A stretch of DNA of 64,000 bases from Providencia sp. R33 (GCF_019343475.1 NZ_CP072453.1:3224001-3288000), one strand, 5' to 3'; positions 20,618-29,638 are shown, counted from the first letter of the stretch. Made by a program: numbers and translations. The notes: generated by a model from the letters alone, not told the origin.

Positions 20618-20866
20618 TCACTACAAAATAAAGGAACTAAAGTTAGAATTGATATAATGGCTAAAGATGAAAATGGAAATATTAAGTGTATAGAATGTAA
20701 GAGTTCTTAAACGGCTCCATTCACTAAAAACCAAGAAAAAGGCTTTCCTGAACTTAAAGCTGAAGGCAGAACCATTGTTGGAAAAGGAAAGCCTGGATTT
20801 GAATGTGAAACTAAAATATCACCGACAGAAGTTGAAGTTGTTAGACCAAAAGCAACTGATAATTAA
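20618..20866 (+). pseudogene. C-terminal end of a polymorphic (CDI/Rhs-type) nuclease toxin
   Basis: An 83-codon frame with no start and an in-frame TAA (20708-20710). Before it: VRIDIMAKDENG and IKCIECKSS, the D...ExK pattern of restriction-endonuclease-like toxins. After it: TAPFTKNQEKGFPELKAEG and IVGKGKPGF, a common toxin C-terminus. The intact immunity gene follows nine bases later. The toxin's delivery part is missing and the IS110 element abuts its 5' side. Family assignment is by motif recognition. Confidence 0.65.
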
Positions 20867-20875
20867 GGATATTAC

Positions 20876-21220
20876 ATGTCTATAGAAGATTTAAATAAAA
20901 TCGATTTAATTACAGTTACTTGCGAAGACATAGTGCCTCCACAAGTTATATTAGTTATTACAAATCATTTACAGTGGTCAGAATATACCAATGATCATTT
21001 ATATAAATTACAAGAAAAAATTAATAAATATATAGAATTTGTTGAAAGTGGAGAAATGTTAGATAAATATCCAGATGCCTTTGGAAAGGAGGTTATGTTT
21101 AAAATTTACTTTAAGTATAGCATTCCTCATGAATGTATTGAGTTTATAAATCGAGTTAGTGAAATTTTGTCGTCTATTAAAATTCAACTGACATATGAAG
21201 AAAAAAACATTAAAGATTAA
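20876..21220 (+). CDS. immunity protein (DUF6572-like) of the toxin remnant
   Basis: The 114-residue acidic protein (MSIEDLNKIDLITV start) has the pattern of DUF6572-type immunity proteins: an N-terminal IDLI strand, then VILVITNHLQW and LQEKINKYIEFVESGE. AAGGAT lies nine bases before the ATG. It directly follows the toxin fragment, so it probably protected against that nuclease and is kept as an orphan immunity gene. Confidence 0.65.
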   Translation: MSIEDLNKIDLITVTCEDIVPPQVILVITNHLQWSEYTNDHLYKLQEKINKYIEFVESGEMLDKYPDAFGKEVMFKIYFKYSIPHECIEFINRVSEILSSIKIQLTYEEKNIKD

Positions 21221-21243
21221 GTGCTTATACTATTTTAAGAACA

Positions 21244-21272
21244 GTAGATCCCTGCCCCACACAGGGATCTAC
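21244..21272. terminator. perfect hairpin after the immunity gene
   Basis: GTAGATCCCTG and CAGGGATCTAC form an 11-bp stem with a 7-base loop, 24 bases past the immunity stop and before the convergent symE remnant. It lacks a strong T run. Confidence 0.55.
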
Positions 21273-21281
21273 TTAACCGCT

Positions 21282-21480
21282 TTACTCCCCCTCAGCCAAC
21301 CGGATAATCAACTGTCTGGCTTGGCGAGTGAGGGTGTAGTGACTGCCCACCTCAAACCCCTGTTCCTTCAACCAATTACCGCTAATAGTCAGTTGTGAGC
21401 TGGGGTTGGGTTTTCCTCTGTTCGGTAAATAACCCACTGTATACTGTTTGGTTTTGACCACTTCTTCTTTAACAGTTGGG
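21282..21480 (-). pseudogene. symE-like toxin remnant
   Basis: A minus-strand frame reads KQYTVGYLPNRGKPN, then LTISGNWLKEQGFEVGSHYT and ends IIRLAEGE-stop, the core of SymE-family (AbrB-fold) proteins. An in-frame TAA upstream and a lost start codon show it is decayed. SymE-like genes are common beside Rhs/CDI toxin-immunity modules. Confidence 0.65.
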
Positions 21481-21499
21481 GTGGCTGGTTAGTCGTCCT

Positions 21500-21760
21500 G
21501 TTCTAGCAAATACTCCAAAAAAGAAAATCACACTAATCGTCAAACATCGTAAGGCTGCAGTGTCGATAAAGGTCTGACCTACGCTGGATTCCAGCTAGAC
21601 AGCCCCCTCAAAAGCAGCCAGCTCAGTGGTGAAAAAGTCACCCTAGTTTCACCGATTTTGAAGGTCACGGATTGGTTTTGTGTCCAGTGTCAGTGAATAC
21701 TTTACAAACAATTAAAAATGTTGCCCAAAATGTGATGAGGGAATTTGGTGTATTCCTGTG
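21500..21760 (+). other. gap with a short decayed coding trace
   Basis: A plus-strand stretch (about 21567-21700) reads GLTYAGFQLDSPLKSSQLSG and ends at WFCVQCQ-stop. It looks like a fragment of a larger secreted or adhesin-type protein but I cannot assign it. Confidence 0.3.
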
Positions 21761-21761
21761 A

Positions 21762-21901
21762 GGAATGTTACAAAGGAACATCTAACCAAACTTCCTATCT
21801 TTTAGATATTTTTATCTTAAAGATACCTATCAAGTCGGTAACTATTCGATGGACAATAATGAATTAATAAAAAAGCTTCTACCAGCATTGAGTAATACTG
21901 A
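21762..21901 (+). repeat. 140-bp direct repeat, copy 1
   Basis: The sequence matches 58131-58270 at 137 of 140 positions by eye. It covers the leader and first 18 codons of the gene at 21849. Weaker similarity extends upstream to a shared TGGTGT (21746 and 58117). Confidence 0.9.
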
Positions 21902-22355
21902 ATTACTTTCAATACATTCAGATATTTTGCTCGAATTGCGTTCAAGAAATGTTTTACGTACCAAGAATAATCCAGTGGGTGACTATGCAGAATGGTTAGT
22001 TTCACAAGCTTTTAAAATGGAGCTACTCAATAATTCTTACCCGGGTGTAGATGCTATCGATTCTAGTGGACAAAAGGTTCAGATTAAAGCTCGCAGAGTC
22101 ACCCCAGATAACCCTTCCAAACAATTGAGCGCATTGCGTAACTATGATGCCCATGAATTTGACTACCTAATCGCTGTCATATTTGATGAAAAATATAATG
22201 TCATCGAAGCGTATCAAATTCCGCATGCTGTCATTGGTGATTACGCTAGATTTAGTAAGCATACAAATGCCCATTTAATCAGACTAAAAGGCCATATTCT
22301 TTTAGACAAGAGAGTTGTTGATATTAAAGAAAAAATGATTTTAAACACTAAATAA
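21849..22355 (+). CDS. DUF6998-type, restriction-endonuclease-like protein
   Basis: A 168-residue protein with an N-terminal helical segment, GDYAEWLVSQAF, then GVDAIDSSGQKVQIKARR, which resembles a PD-(D/E)xK-type core (D, then QIK), followed by LSALRNYDAHEFDYLIAVIF. This pattern is known in the DUF6998 domain; nuclease activity is inferred. The first codons are duplicated at 58.2 kb, where the gene is truncated. No clear ribosome site before the ATG. Confidence 0.6.
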   Translation: MDNNELIKKLLPALSNTELLSIHSDILLELRSRNVLRTKNNPVGDYAEWLVSQAFKMELLNNSYPGVDAIDSSGQKVQIKARRVTPDNPSKQLSALRNYDAHEFDYLIAVIFDEKYNVIEAYQIPHAVIGDYARFSKHTNAHLIRLKGHILLDKRVVDIKEKMILNTK

Positions 22356-22474
22356 ATTTGATAAAAAGTAGTTTCAGGCAATTAATACAAATTGCTTAGA
22401 AAAATGAAAAACGGGGAAAAGCCTTACATACACTGAATTTTAGACATAAAAAAGAGGCCTTAACGTCTAATTTT

Positions 22475-22494
22475 TGGTGCGAAGGCCGGACTCG
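22475..22494. other. att-like copy of the leuX 3' end (left island junction)
   Basis: TGGTGCGAAGGCCGGACTCG matches the 3' end of the leuX tRNA gene (63321-63341) with one missing base, in the same orientation. It is the expected attL of an island integrated at leuX. Confidence 0.75.
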
Positions 22495-22559
22495 CTTTTA
22501 ATAAGCAATGCATTGTTTTTATTTGGTATAAATTTATAATTAATTTTTTGTATACTTAA

Positions 22560-22569
22560 ATGTATACTC
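22560..22569. promoter_or_regulatory. candidate integrase arm-binding site, left end
   Basis: ATGTATACTC, preceded by a related TTGTATACTT. The same decamer lies at 63187-63196 with an inverted copy at 63150. Placement 65 bases inside the left att suggests an arm-type site. Confidence 0.45.
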
Positions 22570-22665
22570 AGTGAATTAGACTATATTTACTATCATTGCC
22601 CTCTTTCTTACTATGAAATAGAAGAAAGAATACAACTTTCTGTTTTAATTCCTTTTCTCAATAGA

Positions 22666-23394
22666 TTAGAGCGCATAATTTTGTAGCCACATTAAGAATA
22701 CAAACATTGCCGCCATTAACCCTGAAAATGCTTTTTTAGGTGCAAATATATTAACCAACTTAGCAAAATTTATAATTAAAACTACAATTATAATGTTGAG
22801 CAGCAAGATAGGAATAAATATACCCCATGCAAACACATATTGAACAATTATCATTCCTAATAATATTGCACTAATCATAAAGGCTAGAGCCCAAGTTTCT
22901 ACATTAAGATCTTTAGAAAAACCGAGTTGCTCTAACAAATTTAGCAAAGGTTCTGAAAATCGACCCAATAATGAAACTTCAGACTGGGACTCTAAAAATG
23001 CTAAAAAAAATGGAGATACCACTATCAACAGCACAATCCTAAGATTACCTGCAACCATCTTTTTATGTTGAAAGCACCATGAAACACCCCCCAAACCAAG
23101 AAGGCTTATACAAAAACCTATAGTAAAAATAAAGGTGTATTGTTCATTATTTAAAGCTAAATAATTGCCTATCAAAAGAAGTAAAAAGAAAACCAAAACC
23201 ATATACCCATAAATTTTTTTTAAAAATTCCACCCCATCCTTAACGTTAGTTTCTTTAACCTTTTCGTTAACTCTCCCATAACCATCTTCTAGCAAAATTA
23301 AAAATGCATCAAATTTAGGATTTTGACGTGCCATATTTCCAAGACAATAAATACCAACTATTACTTGAAGTATGAATACAATAGCTTTTAACAT
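22666..23394 (-). CDS. multi-pass membrane protein of unknown function
   Basis: I do not recognise this 242-residue protein. It has about seven hydrophobic segments (first at 3-20, the last at 222-240) with a polar stretch at about 24-60 containing KFDAFLILLEDGYGRV. It lies just inside the left island end and its neighbours give no functional clue. Confidence 0.6.
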   Translation of the reverse strand: MLKAIVFILQVIVGIYCLGNMARQNPKFDAFLILLEDGYGRVNEKVKETNVKDGVEFLKKIYGYMVLVFFLLLLIGNYLALNNEQYTFIFTIGFCISLLGLGGVSWCFQHKKMVAGNLRIVLLIVVSPFFLAFLESQSEVSLLGRFSEPLLNLLEQLGFSKDLNVETWALAFMISAILLGMIIVQYVFAWGIFIPILLLNIIIVVLIINFAKLVNIFAPKKAFSGLMAAMFVFLMWLQNYAL

Positions 23395-23496
23395 CTTGAC
23401 CTCTAAAAATTAACACATTGAATAATTTGATTATATGGTGAATAACTCAGCTTTTAAACTGTGGAATAGTTGCTCTCTGGTTTTAAATAATTCATT

Positions 23497-23536
23497 AAGT
23501 AGGCAAATACACATTGAATCAAGCTATTGCCTACTT
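23497..23536 (-). terminator. hairpin downstream of the 69-codon gene
   Basis: AAGTAGGCAA and TTGCCTACTT form a 10-bp stem with a 20-base loop. Read on the minus strand it is followed by a T- and A-rich tract. Confidence 0.45.
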
Positions 23537-23572
23537 ACTGGAAGTGACAGTTAATTAATTACTTAAAAAACA

Positions 23573-23782
23573 TCATTTATAGGTATAAACCCACACTTTA
23601 TATACAATCCATCTTTGTGTTTTATCACAAAATTCTGTCCATCCCCCCTTTATGTGACGAAACTTAATACCATTACTATATGCTGTACGCAATATAGCTC
23701 CTTCTGGTGTTTTTGAATCATAGAGATTTGGATTTTTAATAAAATCACAGATGATTACTCGGTCAATATAAATTTTGTCCAT
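23573..23782 (-). CDS. small hypothetical protein
   Basis: A 69-residue protein (MDKIYIDRVI start) with no signal peptide or known motif; tryptophans at WTEFCDKTQRW stand out. The ATG at 23782 has AAGGG nine bases upstream, a better start than 23797. Confidence 0.5.
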   Translation of the reverse strand: MDKIYIDRVIICDFIKNPNLYDSKTPEGAILRTAYSNGIKFRHIKGGWTEFCDKTQRWIVYKVWVYTYK

Positions 23783-23908
23783 AAACTTTCCCTTCATAAA
23801 GGATAATTATTTAAAATTATGCTAAAAAGATTAACAACCAAAGAGCATCAATCGTACATTTAGCACCACATCAAAGTATTCAAAGAAAATCCACAGCATT
23901 TATCTTAT

Positions 23909-24313
23909 TTACAAAAAATGCTCATACATCTTTTCTGTCATCACCCACAATGCCTTATTCAATTTAATATCCCCATCAATGCCATTCACCGAACGAGTAC
24001 GAGCGCGTTTACCTTTTGCATTTCTACCTGATAATCCTCCCTTGATTAAATTCTCCTGTAAACGTTGGTATACCGTCCAAAGGTCATCTTTCTTATCCTC
24101 CCAACGACGAGGCTGTAATACTTGCTCCTCGGTAATAGGTTGATGTTCCTCACCAAAACGATACGTCAAAGCCGCTTGCGCCAAGGCTTGCTGTGCTGGT
24201 GGCGGTAACAATAGTGACTGCATCTGTTCGCGCTTTTCAGCTACCGTATCAAAGGTTTCCAGTACCTCATAAGCGCCTTCAATTACCTTACCTACCACAT
24301 CCCCCTTGTGCGG
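23909..24313 (-). pseudogene. yfjQ-like (DUF932) gene, 3' part
   Basis: This is the C-terminal half of a DUF932/YfjQ-type protein (DVVGKVIEGAYEVLETFDT, RRWEDKKDDLWTVYQRLQEN, NGIDGDIKLNKALW). It lacks its 5' half, which lies at 27822-28244 beyond a RIT element. Joining the halves at the shared GTGCGG gives one open frame of 273 residues, equal to the usual length of the E. coli prophage proteins. Such proteins are common in CP4-type islands; their function is not established. Confidence 0.85.
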
Positions 24314-24339
24314 CTATGAATAGATGCTCATAGCCTCAT

Positions 24340-24370
24340 CTATGTTAATTTCTCAACTATGTATAGTTAG
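24340..24370. repeat. RIT terminal inverted repeat, left
   Basis: CTATGTTAATTTCTCAACTA and the following 11 bases match the inverted right-end copy (27793-27821) with few mismatches. An extra 26 bases separate it from the GTGCGG duplication. Confidence 0.75.
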
Positions 24371-24433
24371 CTCGCGGAGCTATTGTCGACCCCTATAGTT
24401 TATTGACCTGGAGCCGACAATTGATTTGCATAG

Positions 24434-25447
24434 TTACAGCGTTTTCAGAAAGTTGAGTAGATCATCTGATGCCCGGAATCGCTTGAATGTTGTGTCTGGT
24501 GCATCAAGGCGAGAAAGCACCTCTTCCTTCATCTGCAAGTTGGCTTCGACATAGCGATGCGTCGTATTCACGCTTTCGTGACCAAGCCATAGAGCAATGA
24601 GATTGAAGGAGACACCACTTTGCAGAAGGTGCATGGCGGTCGTATGCCTGAGGACATGTGGTGACACTCGCTTGGTCTTCAGACTGGGTTGAGTGGCTGC
24701 TGCACGATTGACTGCAAGTGCTAAACGTTGTGCCACATTAGCTCGCGTCATTGGTTGCCCCGATCTGGCAGGAAGCAATGCCGCATCACCGTGCATGTTC
24801 TGATTGGTTCGCAACCATGCCCGTATAATTCCAACCGTGGATTTCCATAATGGTATCGATCTCTTACGTCGCCCTTTTCCATTCAGATGAACGCATGCGC
24901 TTCCATCAAGCACGACATCAACAACACGTATATTGATTACCTCAGACACTCGAGCCCCCGTGTTATAGATAATCGTAAACAGCAAGTGATCGCGCTGTGA
25001 GGTCCAGTCATCACCAGGGGCACCGAGTATGGCGATGATTTCTGGGCGAGTTAAGTGGCCGATTAGTGGCTGATCAAAGCGTTTCATTGGTACATTGAGT
25101 GCCCGTTCTACCGTGTGTAACGCGGTAATGTCTCGTCGGCCAGCAAACCTGAGAAACGTTCGTAGGGCAGTCAGGCGAAGGTTGCGGCTTCGTACCGTAT
25201 TCTGACGTTCTAACTCCAGATTATCCAAAAACTTCAAGATGAGATCTGGCGTGATATCTTCCAACTTCATGGCTACTGGTTGTCTGTGCAACTGCGAAGT
25301 TGCAAACTCAAGAAATAGCTTGAGCGCATCCCGATAACAGGCGATTGTTTGCGGACTGAGAGCCCTTTGCGCCACCAGGTATTCAGTAAAAAACTGCTGC
25401 ACAATTTCCGGGAAACTTGATTGCTTAGACATCGATTTACGCATCAT
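24434..25447 (-). CDS. ritC: RIT tyrosine recombinase C
   Basis: A 337-residue phage-type integrase with an N-terminal SAM-like core-binding domain (residues 8-100) and a catalytic domain with R in NTGARVSEV, HVLRHTTA, LGHES and the tyrosine in THRYVEAN. All R-K-H-R-H-Y signatures appear intact. It overlaps ritB by 11 bases. Confidence 0.9.
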   Translation of the reverse strand: MMRKSMSKQSSFPEIVQQFFTEYLVAQRALSPQTIACYRDALKLFLEFATSQLHRQPVAMKLEDITPDLILKFLDNLELERQNTVRSRNLRLTALRTFLRFAGRRDITALHTVERALNVPMKRFDQPLIGHLTRPEIIAILGAPGDDWTSQRDHLLFTIIYNTGARVSEVINIRVVDVVLDGSACVHLNGKGRRKRSIPLWKSTVGIIRAWLRTNQNMHGDAALLPARSGQPMTRANVAQRLALAVNRAAATQPSLKTKRVSPHVLRHTTAMHLLQSGVSFNLIALWLGHESVNTTHRYVEANLQMKEEVLSRLDAPDTTFKRFRASDDLLNFLKTL

Positions 25448-26405
25448 TCACCTCCGGCATACACATTTCGAATTGCTTTGCCGAAGCCGCCATCAGCTCC
25501 GGAACCGCCTGTAGATACCAGTAAGTCTCCGCTATGCTGGCATGCCCTAAATAAGTCGATAGTGACAGCATCTCATGAGCAACATCGATCCCTTGTTGTT
25601 GCCACAGAATAATCCGCCTGACCACAAATGAATGCCGTAGATCGTGGATACGTGGTGCATGATGAGTACCATGATTAACCCAGCCCAATTCCCGGCGTAA
25701 TGCCCGGAATACCTGACAAACTTGTTGTCCGCCTAATCGTTTTCCTAATACATCGGCGCGTAATCCGATGAAAAAATAAGCATCTTCATCTGATGCTGCC
25801 CTCGTTAATTTACGTTGGTTCAGGTATTGATGTAATGCCTTGCTCGTACTCGGGTGCAACACGATTGAACGTGATTTTCCAAACTTGGTTCTCCGGATTA
25901 TCAATATGCTCCTACGTAAGTCTACATCGCTAATGCGAAGTGACAGAGCCTCAGAAATACGCAATCCAGTGCTTGCGAGAAGGCCAAAGAGTGTCTCGTA
26001 GAGCAGACCTCGTATGCTGTTGTGCGGGCCCAACCTCTTCGCCGCAGCCAACAGATCCTCGATCTCTTGCTCACTGTAGATATGCGGCGTTCCGCGCTCT
26101 GGTTTTCGTCCGCAGACCGAGCCATCTGGCACCTCGTGTTCCGGTTCTGAGAATTGCAACCAGCGCATGAAGGTACGCAAATATTTCAGGCGACCGTGGG
26201 CCATGCTAATGGGCACAGCTTCGGTAAACCGGCCTTTTGATGCCCATTCTGTCATCAATTCAAGAGTTAATGGCCCTTGATGATTGGCTCGCTGTACGTA
26301 TCGTGCAAAGCTACGTAAACAATAACTGGCATGACTCATTTCGAAGCCGAGATACCGTTTTTCAGAAAGATAACATTCAACTTGTATGGTCAGATCGCCC
26401 ATCAT
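25437..26405 (-). CDS. ritB: RIT tyrosine recombinase B
   Basis: A 322-residue recombinase with STGLRISEAL (catalytic R), IHDLRHSF and LGHASIAETYWYL (H and Y). Overlaps ritA by four bases (ATGA-type) and ritC by 11, so the three are probably translated as a coupled unit. Confidence 0.9.
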   Translation of the reverse strand: MMGDLTIQVECYLSEKRYLGFEMSHASYCLRSFARYVQRANHQGPLTLELMTEWASKGRFTEAVPISMAHGRLKYLRTFMRWLQFSEPEHEVPDGSVCGRKPERGTPHIYSEQEIEDLLAAAKRLGPHNSIRGLLYETLFGLLASTGLRISEALSLRISDVDLRRSILIIRRTKFGKSRSIVLHPSTSKALHQYLNQRKLTRAASDEDAYFFIGLRADVLGKRLGGQQVCQVFRALRRELGWVNHGTHHAPRIHDLRHSFVVRRIILWQQQGIDVAHEMLSLSTYLGHASIAETYWYLQAVPELMAASAKQFEMCMPEVNDA

Positions 26406-27679
26406 ATCTGGCCCCCTGCAGTATCCATGTCAAAAAAGCCCGGCCACGGCAGAGCTACGTGTGCAAGATTACGACTGTCGAGTTTGGCATAAATGCGTGT
26501 GGCATTTAACGAGCGGTGACGCAAAATATCAGCAATGTCTTTAATCGACGCACCAGTCGCAAGCAACCTGTTGGCCATCGTGTGACGCAGTAAATGGGCA
26601 CTGGTGTACTGAAGCCCGGCACGCGTATATACCTGGCGTATAGCGATACTGACTACCGATCTACTAATGGGACGTTCACGAGGTGTTTTATGGCTGGCAA
26701 AGACCTCCCGATGCAGGGTCTTCGGTCTGCCGTTCTGTAGGTAGGCAGCGATGGCATTGCCTGTAGTTACGGGCAGAGGCATTACATCGTCCCGGCGGCC
26801 TTTTGTCCGACGCAGGGTGATTGTTCCGCTCACCCAATCAATATCATCCAGGCTCAGGCGGGCGATTTCACCAATACGAAGGCCGAGATCCAGAGCACAG
26901 CGCACCATGGCATCAGCACGCAATCCAATAGGATCTGTTTGCCCAAGTGAGTTTAGCAGCTGTTCAATTTCGTCGGTGCTGAGTGACTTAGGTAAAGATG
27001 CCTGCTGCCAGTTAGCCGGATTTGCAAGGGCGCCAATCAAAACATACAAATCATCCTTTTGCATTATACGCCACCGGAAATAGCCACGCAGACTGGACAC
27101 AACGAGGCTAAAGCTTACCGGTGTTCTATAGACATTAGCCTGTGAGGCAAGAAAATCACGAACATGTGCGGGGGTGAGCGTGGATAAATTGATGGCACCA
27201 TCGTTGAATTTATCGCGAAGAAATCTGCCAACAATTCGTATGGAAGTCTCCCGAGTACTTCGCGCGAATCCACGGGCTTGTAGTAAATAGTCGTCAAAAC
27301 GGCGTAACTCTACAGCCACTGGGAGCATATCAATAGGTTTAGGTGGGATTAACTCTATGGCCCGCAACATGTTTAACAAGTGCCCTAGGGGCGAGCGACT
27401 ATGGTTGCGCCGATATCCCGAAACAGGCTCAATATAATCGGGAACGCGCTGGTGCAAAAATTCTTCAACCAGAGTCTCATTTACATCACACAAGGACAGG
27501 CGCATTTCCGACATCCAACGTGAAAACTGTGCCATGATCTCCCCGCAACGCTGAATATAACTGTTCGAATATCCACGACATGCTAAGTACTCTCGAAATG
27601 TCTTTCTGTATTCAATCAATAATGGAACATAACCGGTAGGGTCACCGTGATTGCATAAAGTAGGTTGATCGGTATTCAT
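26402..27679 (-). CDS. ritA: RIT tyrosine recombinase A
   Basis: A 425-residue recombinase, the longest of the three, with a long N-terminal region, LDLGLRIGEIARL (R), HLLRHTMANRLL and LRHRSLNATRIYAKLD (H and Y). A strong AAGGAG lies six bases before the ATG, so this is the lead gene of the trio. Confidence 0.9.
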   Translation of the reverse strand: MNTDQPTLCNHGDPTGYVPLLIEYRKTFREYLACRGYSNSYIQRCGEIMAQFSRWMSEMRLSLCDVNETLVEEFLHQRVPDYIEPVSGYRRNHSRSPLGHLLNMLRAIELIPPKPIDMLPVAVELRRFDDYLLQARGFARSTRETSIRIVGRFLRDKFNDGAINLSTLTPAHVRDFLASQANVYRTPVSFSLVVSSLRGYFRWRIMQKDDLYVLIGALANPANWQQASLPKSLSTDEIEQLLNSLGQTDPIGLRADAMVRCALDLGLRIGEIARLSLDDIDWVSGTITLRRTKGRRDDVMPLPVTTGNAIAAYLQNGRPKTLHREVFASHKTPRERPISRSVVSIAIRQVYTRAGLQYTSAHLLRHTMANRLLATGASIKDIADILRHRSLNATRIYAKLDSRNLAHVALPWPGFFDMDTAGGQI

Positions 27680-27792
27680 GATTATCTCCTTGAAATGGGA
27701 GACAACAGGTTGGTTCGAAAATGAAAACTATGTATAGGAGAAATTTTAAGCCAGCTACCTATAACAGGTTAAATGGAGACGGATTAACAACA

Positions 27793-27821
27793 AACTACAC
27801 ATAGTTAAGAGATCAACATAG
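27793..27821. repeat. RIT terminal inverted repeat, right
   Basis: The reverse complement starts CTATGTTGATCTCTTAACTA and matches the left repeat at 24340. It abuts the GTGCGG duplication directly. Confidence 0.75.
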
Positions 27822-28244
27822 GTGCGGTACTCTCACTTCACCAAACGTGTCACCGCAAACGAGGCCATTACAGCAAATGGCTCTAAAGAAGCCGGGTAAC
27901 ATTTGATAGCTACTCGATCCATCATGGCTATTAAGTAATATGATTTCAGGCACTTGACTGCCCGTAATTTGGTCATGGCGTCTGAGGCGAAGCATATGCT
28001 TAGTATGATCGCGACGGCTTTCATCTCGAACACGGGTTTGGCATGCAAAGAACGGGTAAAAACCTTCTTTCTGTAAACTATCGAGTAAGGTAATCGTAGG
28101 AATATAAGTGTACTTTTCGCTACGAGATTCATGTTTTTCTTCTGAAAACACACTGGGTACTGTGCGAAATAACTCTTCGAGGGTTAACGGGCGGTCACGG
28201 CGAATGCTATTCGCCGCACCAAAGCGGGACGCTAAGCGAGTCAT
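27822..28244 (-). pseudogene. yfjQ-like (DUF932) gene, 5' part
   Basis: The N-terminal 141 codons (MTRLASRFGAANSIRRDRPL to GEVRVPH) of the gene interrupted by the RIT element. After the junction the frame reads only two foreign codons before a stop. AAAAGGAAA lies before the ATG. Regulation and promoter appear intact, so a truncated protein may be made. Confidence 0.85.
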
Positions 28245-28303
28245 AGTAAATTTCCTTTTAAATAAAAAAGATAGATAAGACGGAGGCGTAAATAAAGGCG
28301 TAG

Positions 28304-28720
28304 TTAGTCGATAAGATGGAAAATGGCGGAACGCTCTGGGTGTTGCGCCGCATAATCACGCAATTGATAAAAGCGATCGACGAGGGTGTCACTTTCTGTT
28401 TGAAATGACCATAAGCTGTACATCATCAAACACACAGCAATGCCTGCCGCTTCACAGCTAACGTTCGCTTCATTGCCGTTATGCGGATTGAATAGCGTAA
28501 GCTCCTCTTGATTCAAATCGGGATAAACAAAAGCGCCGCCATTAGATAAAGTGCAATATTCCCAATACCCGCCGTGGTAGTCCTCACAAAATTGGCCCAT
28601 GGTGGTAAAAATGACCACTTCAAAGGTTGAAAAGCCTTTAACGTTGCCAAAATGAGTTTGCCAGAAATCCGTGCGCTGGTGGTTAGGAACCGATGTGACT
28701 GCGATTGTGTCAGTATTCAT
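28304..28720 (-). CDS. ArdB/KlcA-family antirestriction protein
   Basis: The 138-residue protein matches ArdB-type antirestriction proteins, which block type I restriction enzymes in incoming DNA: FTTMGQFCEDYHGGYWEYCTLSNGGAFVYP core, then AAGIAVCLMMYS. It lies 59 bases before the yfjQ-like gene, the same pairing as in CP4-57-type islands. Confidence 0.85.
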   Translation of the reverse strand: MNTDTIAVTSVPNHQRTDFWQTHFGNVKGFSTFEVVIFTTMGQFCEDYHGGYWEYCTLSNGGAFVYPDLNQEELTLFNPHNGNEANVSCEAAGIAVCLMMYSLWSFQTESDTLVDRFYQLRDYAAQHPERSAIFHLID

Positions 28721-28817
28721 AAAAATAACCTTGATATTAGTGATATTGAAGGGAATAAAAAACGGCAGACTCGCTCGCCTGCCGTATGTCTATTGGATAG
28801 AATGTAAATCGAAGGGG

Positions 28818-29036
28818 CTAGTGTGCTTTAAAGAAGGTATTCAGCAGTTTATCCAGTGCACCGCCGAGCAAATCAGCACAGGCCAATATTGTGCCTAATC
28901 GTGCTGCCTGTATTTCTGCATCGGAATACTGCCCCGTTTGAGCCATTTTTTCGGCAATGGTTTGTTGTGCATATTTTGTCGCGTAGACTAGTGATACAAC
29001 ACTGGCGGTGGTGGCCATGAGTTTTAAAATTGACAT
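28818..29036 (-). CDS. small island protein with N-terminal hydrophobic segment
   Basis: A 72-residue protein: hydrophobic N-terminus (ILKLMATTASVVSLVYA), then an amphipathic region (AEKMAQTGQYSDAEIQAARL) and a second hydrophobic stretch. No family recognised. A small hairpin-like GCC-rich repeat follows the upstream gene. Confidence 0.55.
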   Translation of the reverse strand: MSILKLMATTASVVSLVYATKYAQQTIAEKMAQTGQYSDAEIQAARLGTILACADLLGGALDKLLNTFFKAH

Positions 29037-29102
29037 GTTTTTCCTTAACGAAAAAAGCCAACCGTGAGGTTGGCTTTATGTGGATAAATGATTAACGACA
29101 CA

Positions 29103-29567
29103 TTATTGTGGACCTGACCAACCGTCACTCTTTAAGCTCAAGAAGGAATCACATCGGGCTTCTCCCACTTTACAAATGCGGGTAGCAACAGACTTCGGAG
29201 GCCACTTTTGATTGCCGGTATATTCCAATCCGTTATTATCGGCACAGACAATTTTTAACCAATTTGCTGCTGCGCCTTGATTGTAATAAACACTGCTGAC
29301 GCAGGTCATGGCGGTGGGGGCGGGTTTATCTTTGGTTTGTTGGTAAGAGCCATAAGGATAAAGCTCACCATGTGGATAAATGGGGTAGTAAGGGCGATTG
29401 GATTTATCATTTAACGCCTTTAACGTTTTGCCATAAGCCGGTGTGAGATAGTAGGTATAACGGTCGGGTTGTATTTCTCCACGTAACGGGACGGCCTGAG
29501 CAGCTGTACTGACGGCGAAGGTCAGTAACAAGCTGGATAATAGAGGATATTTTAGTTTACTTATCAC
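29103..29567 (-). CDS. secreted protein of unknown function
   Basis: A 154-residue protein with a Sec signal peptide (cleavage near TAAQA-VP), tyrosine- and proline-rich middle (YPIYPHGELYPYGSYQ) and six cysteines that suggest periplasmic disulfides. Not recognised. Part of a minus-strand run of island genes. Confidence 0.6.
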   Translation of the reverse strand: MISKLKYPLLSSLLLTFAVSTAAQAVPLRGEIQPDRYTYYLTPAYGKTLKALNDKSNRPYYPIYPHGELYPYGSYQQTKDKPAPTAMTCVSSVYYNQGAAANWLKIVCADNNGLEYTGNQKWPPKSVATRICKVGEARCDSFLSLKSDGWSGPQ

Positions 29568-29638
29568 TGAAGTAACTCCTTTTAGAATATATTGGAATGA
29601 GGTTGTTAATAAAGCAATGATTGACTCAGGGATGAAGC

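Larger units (their letters stand above)
24314..27821 (-). mobile_element. RIT element (recombinase in trio)
   Basis: A 3.5-kb unit holding three overlapping tyrosine-recombinase genes, flanked by GTGCGG direct repeats (24308-24313 and 27822-27827) and inserted in the yfjQ-like gene. Inverted repeats lie at each end. Its base composition is visibly more GC-rich than the surrounding island, which points to recent arrival from elsewhere. Three consecutive overlapping recombinases with inverted ends is the definition of RIT elements. Confidence 0.88.

Noticed and set aside
24434..27679. Tn554-type transposon (tnpABC)
   Set aside because: Tn554 has two recombinases plus a different TnpC; here three true tyrosine recombinases overlap, which fits a RIT element.
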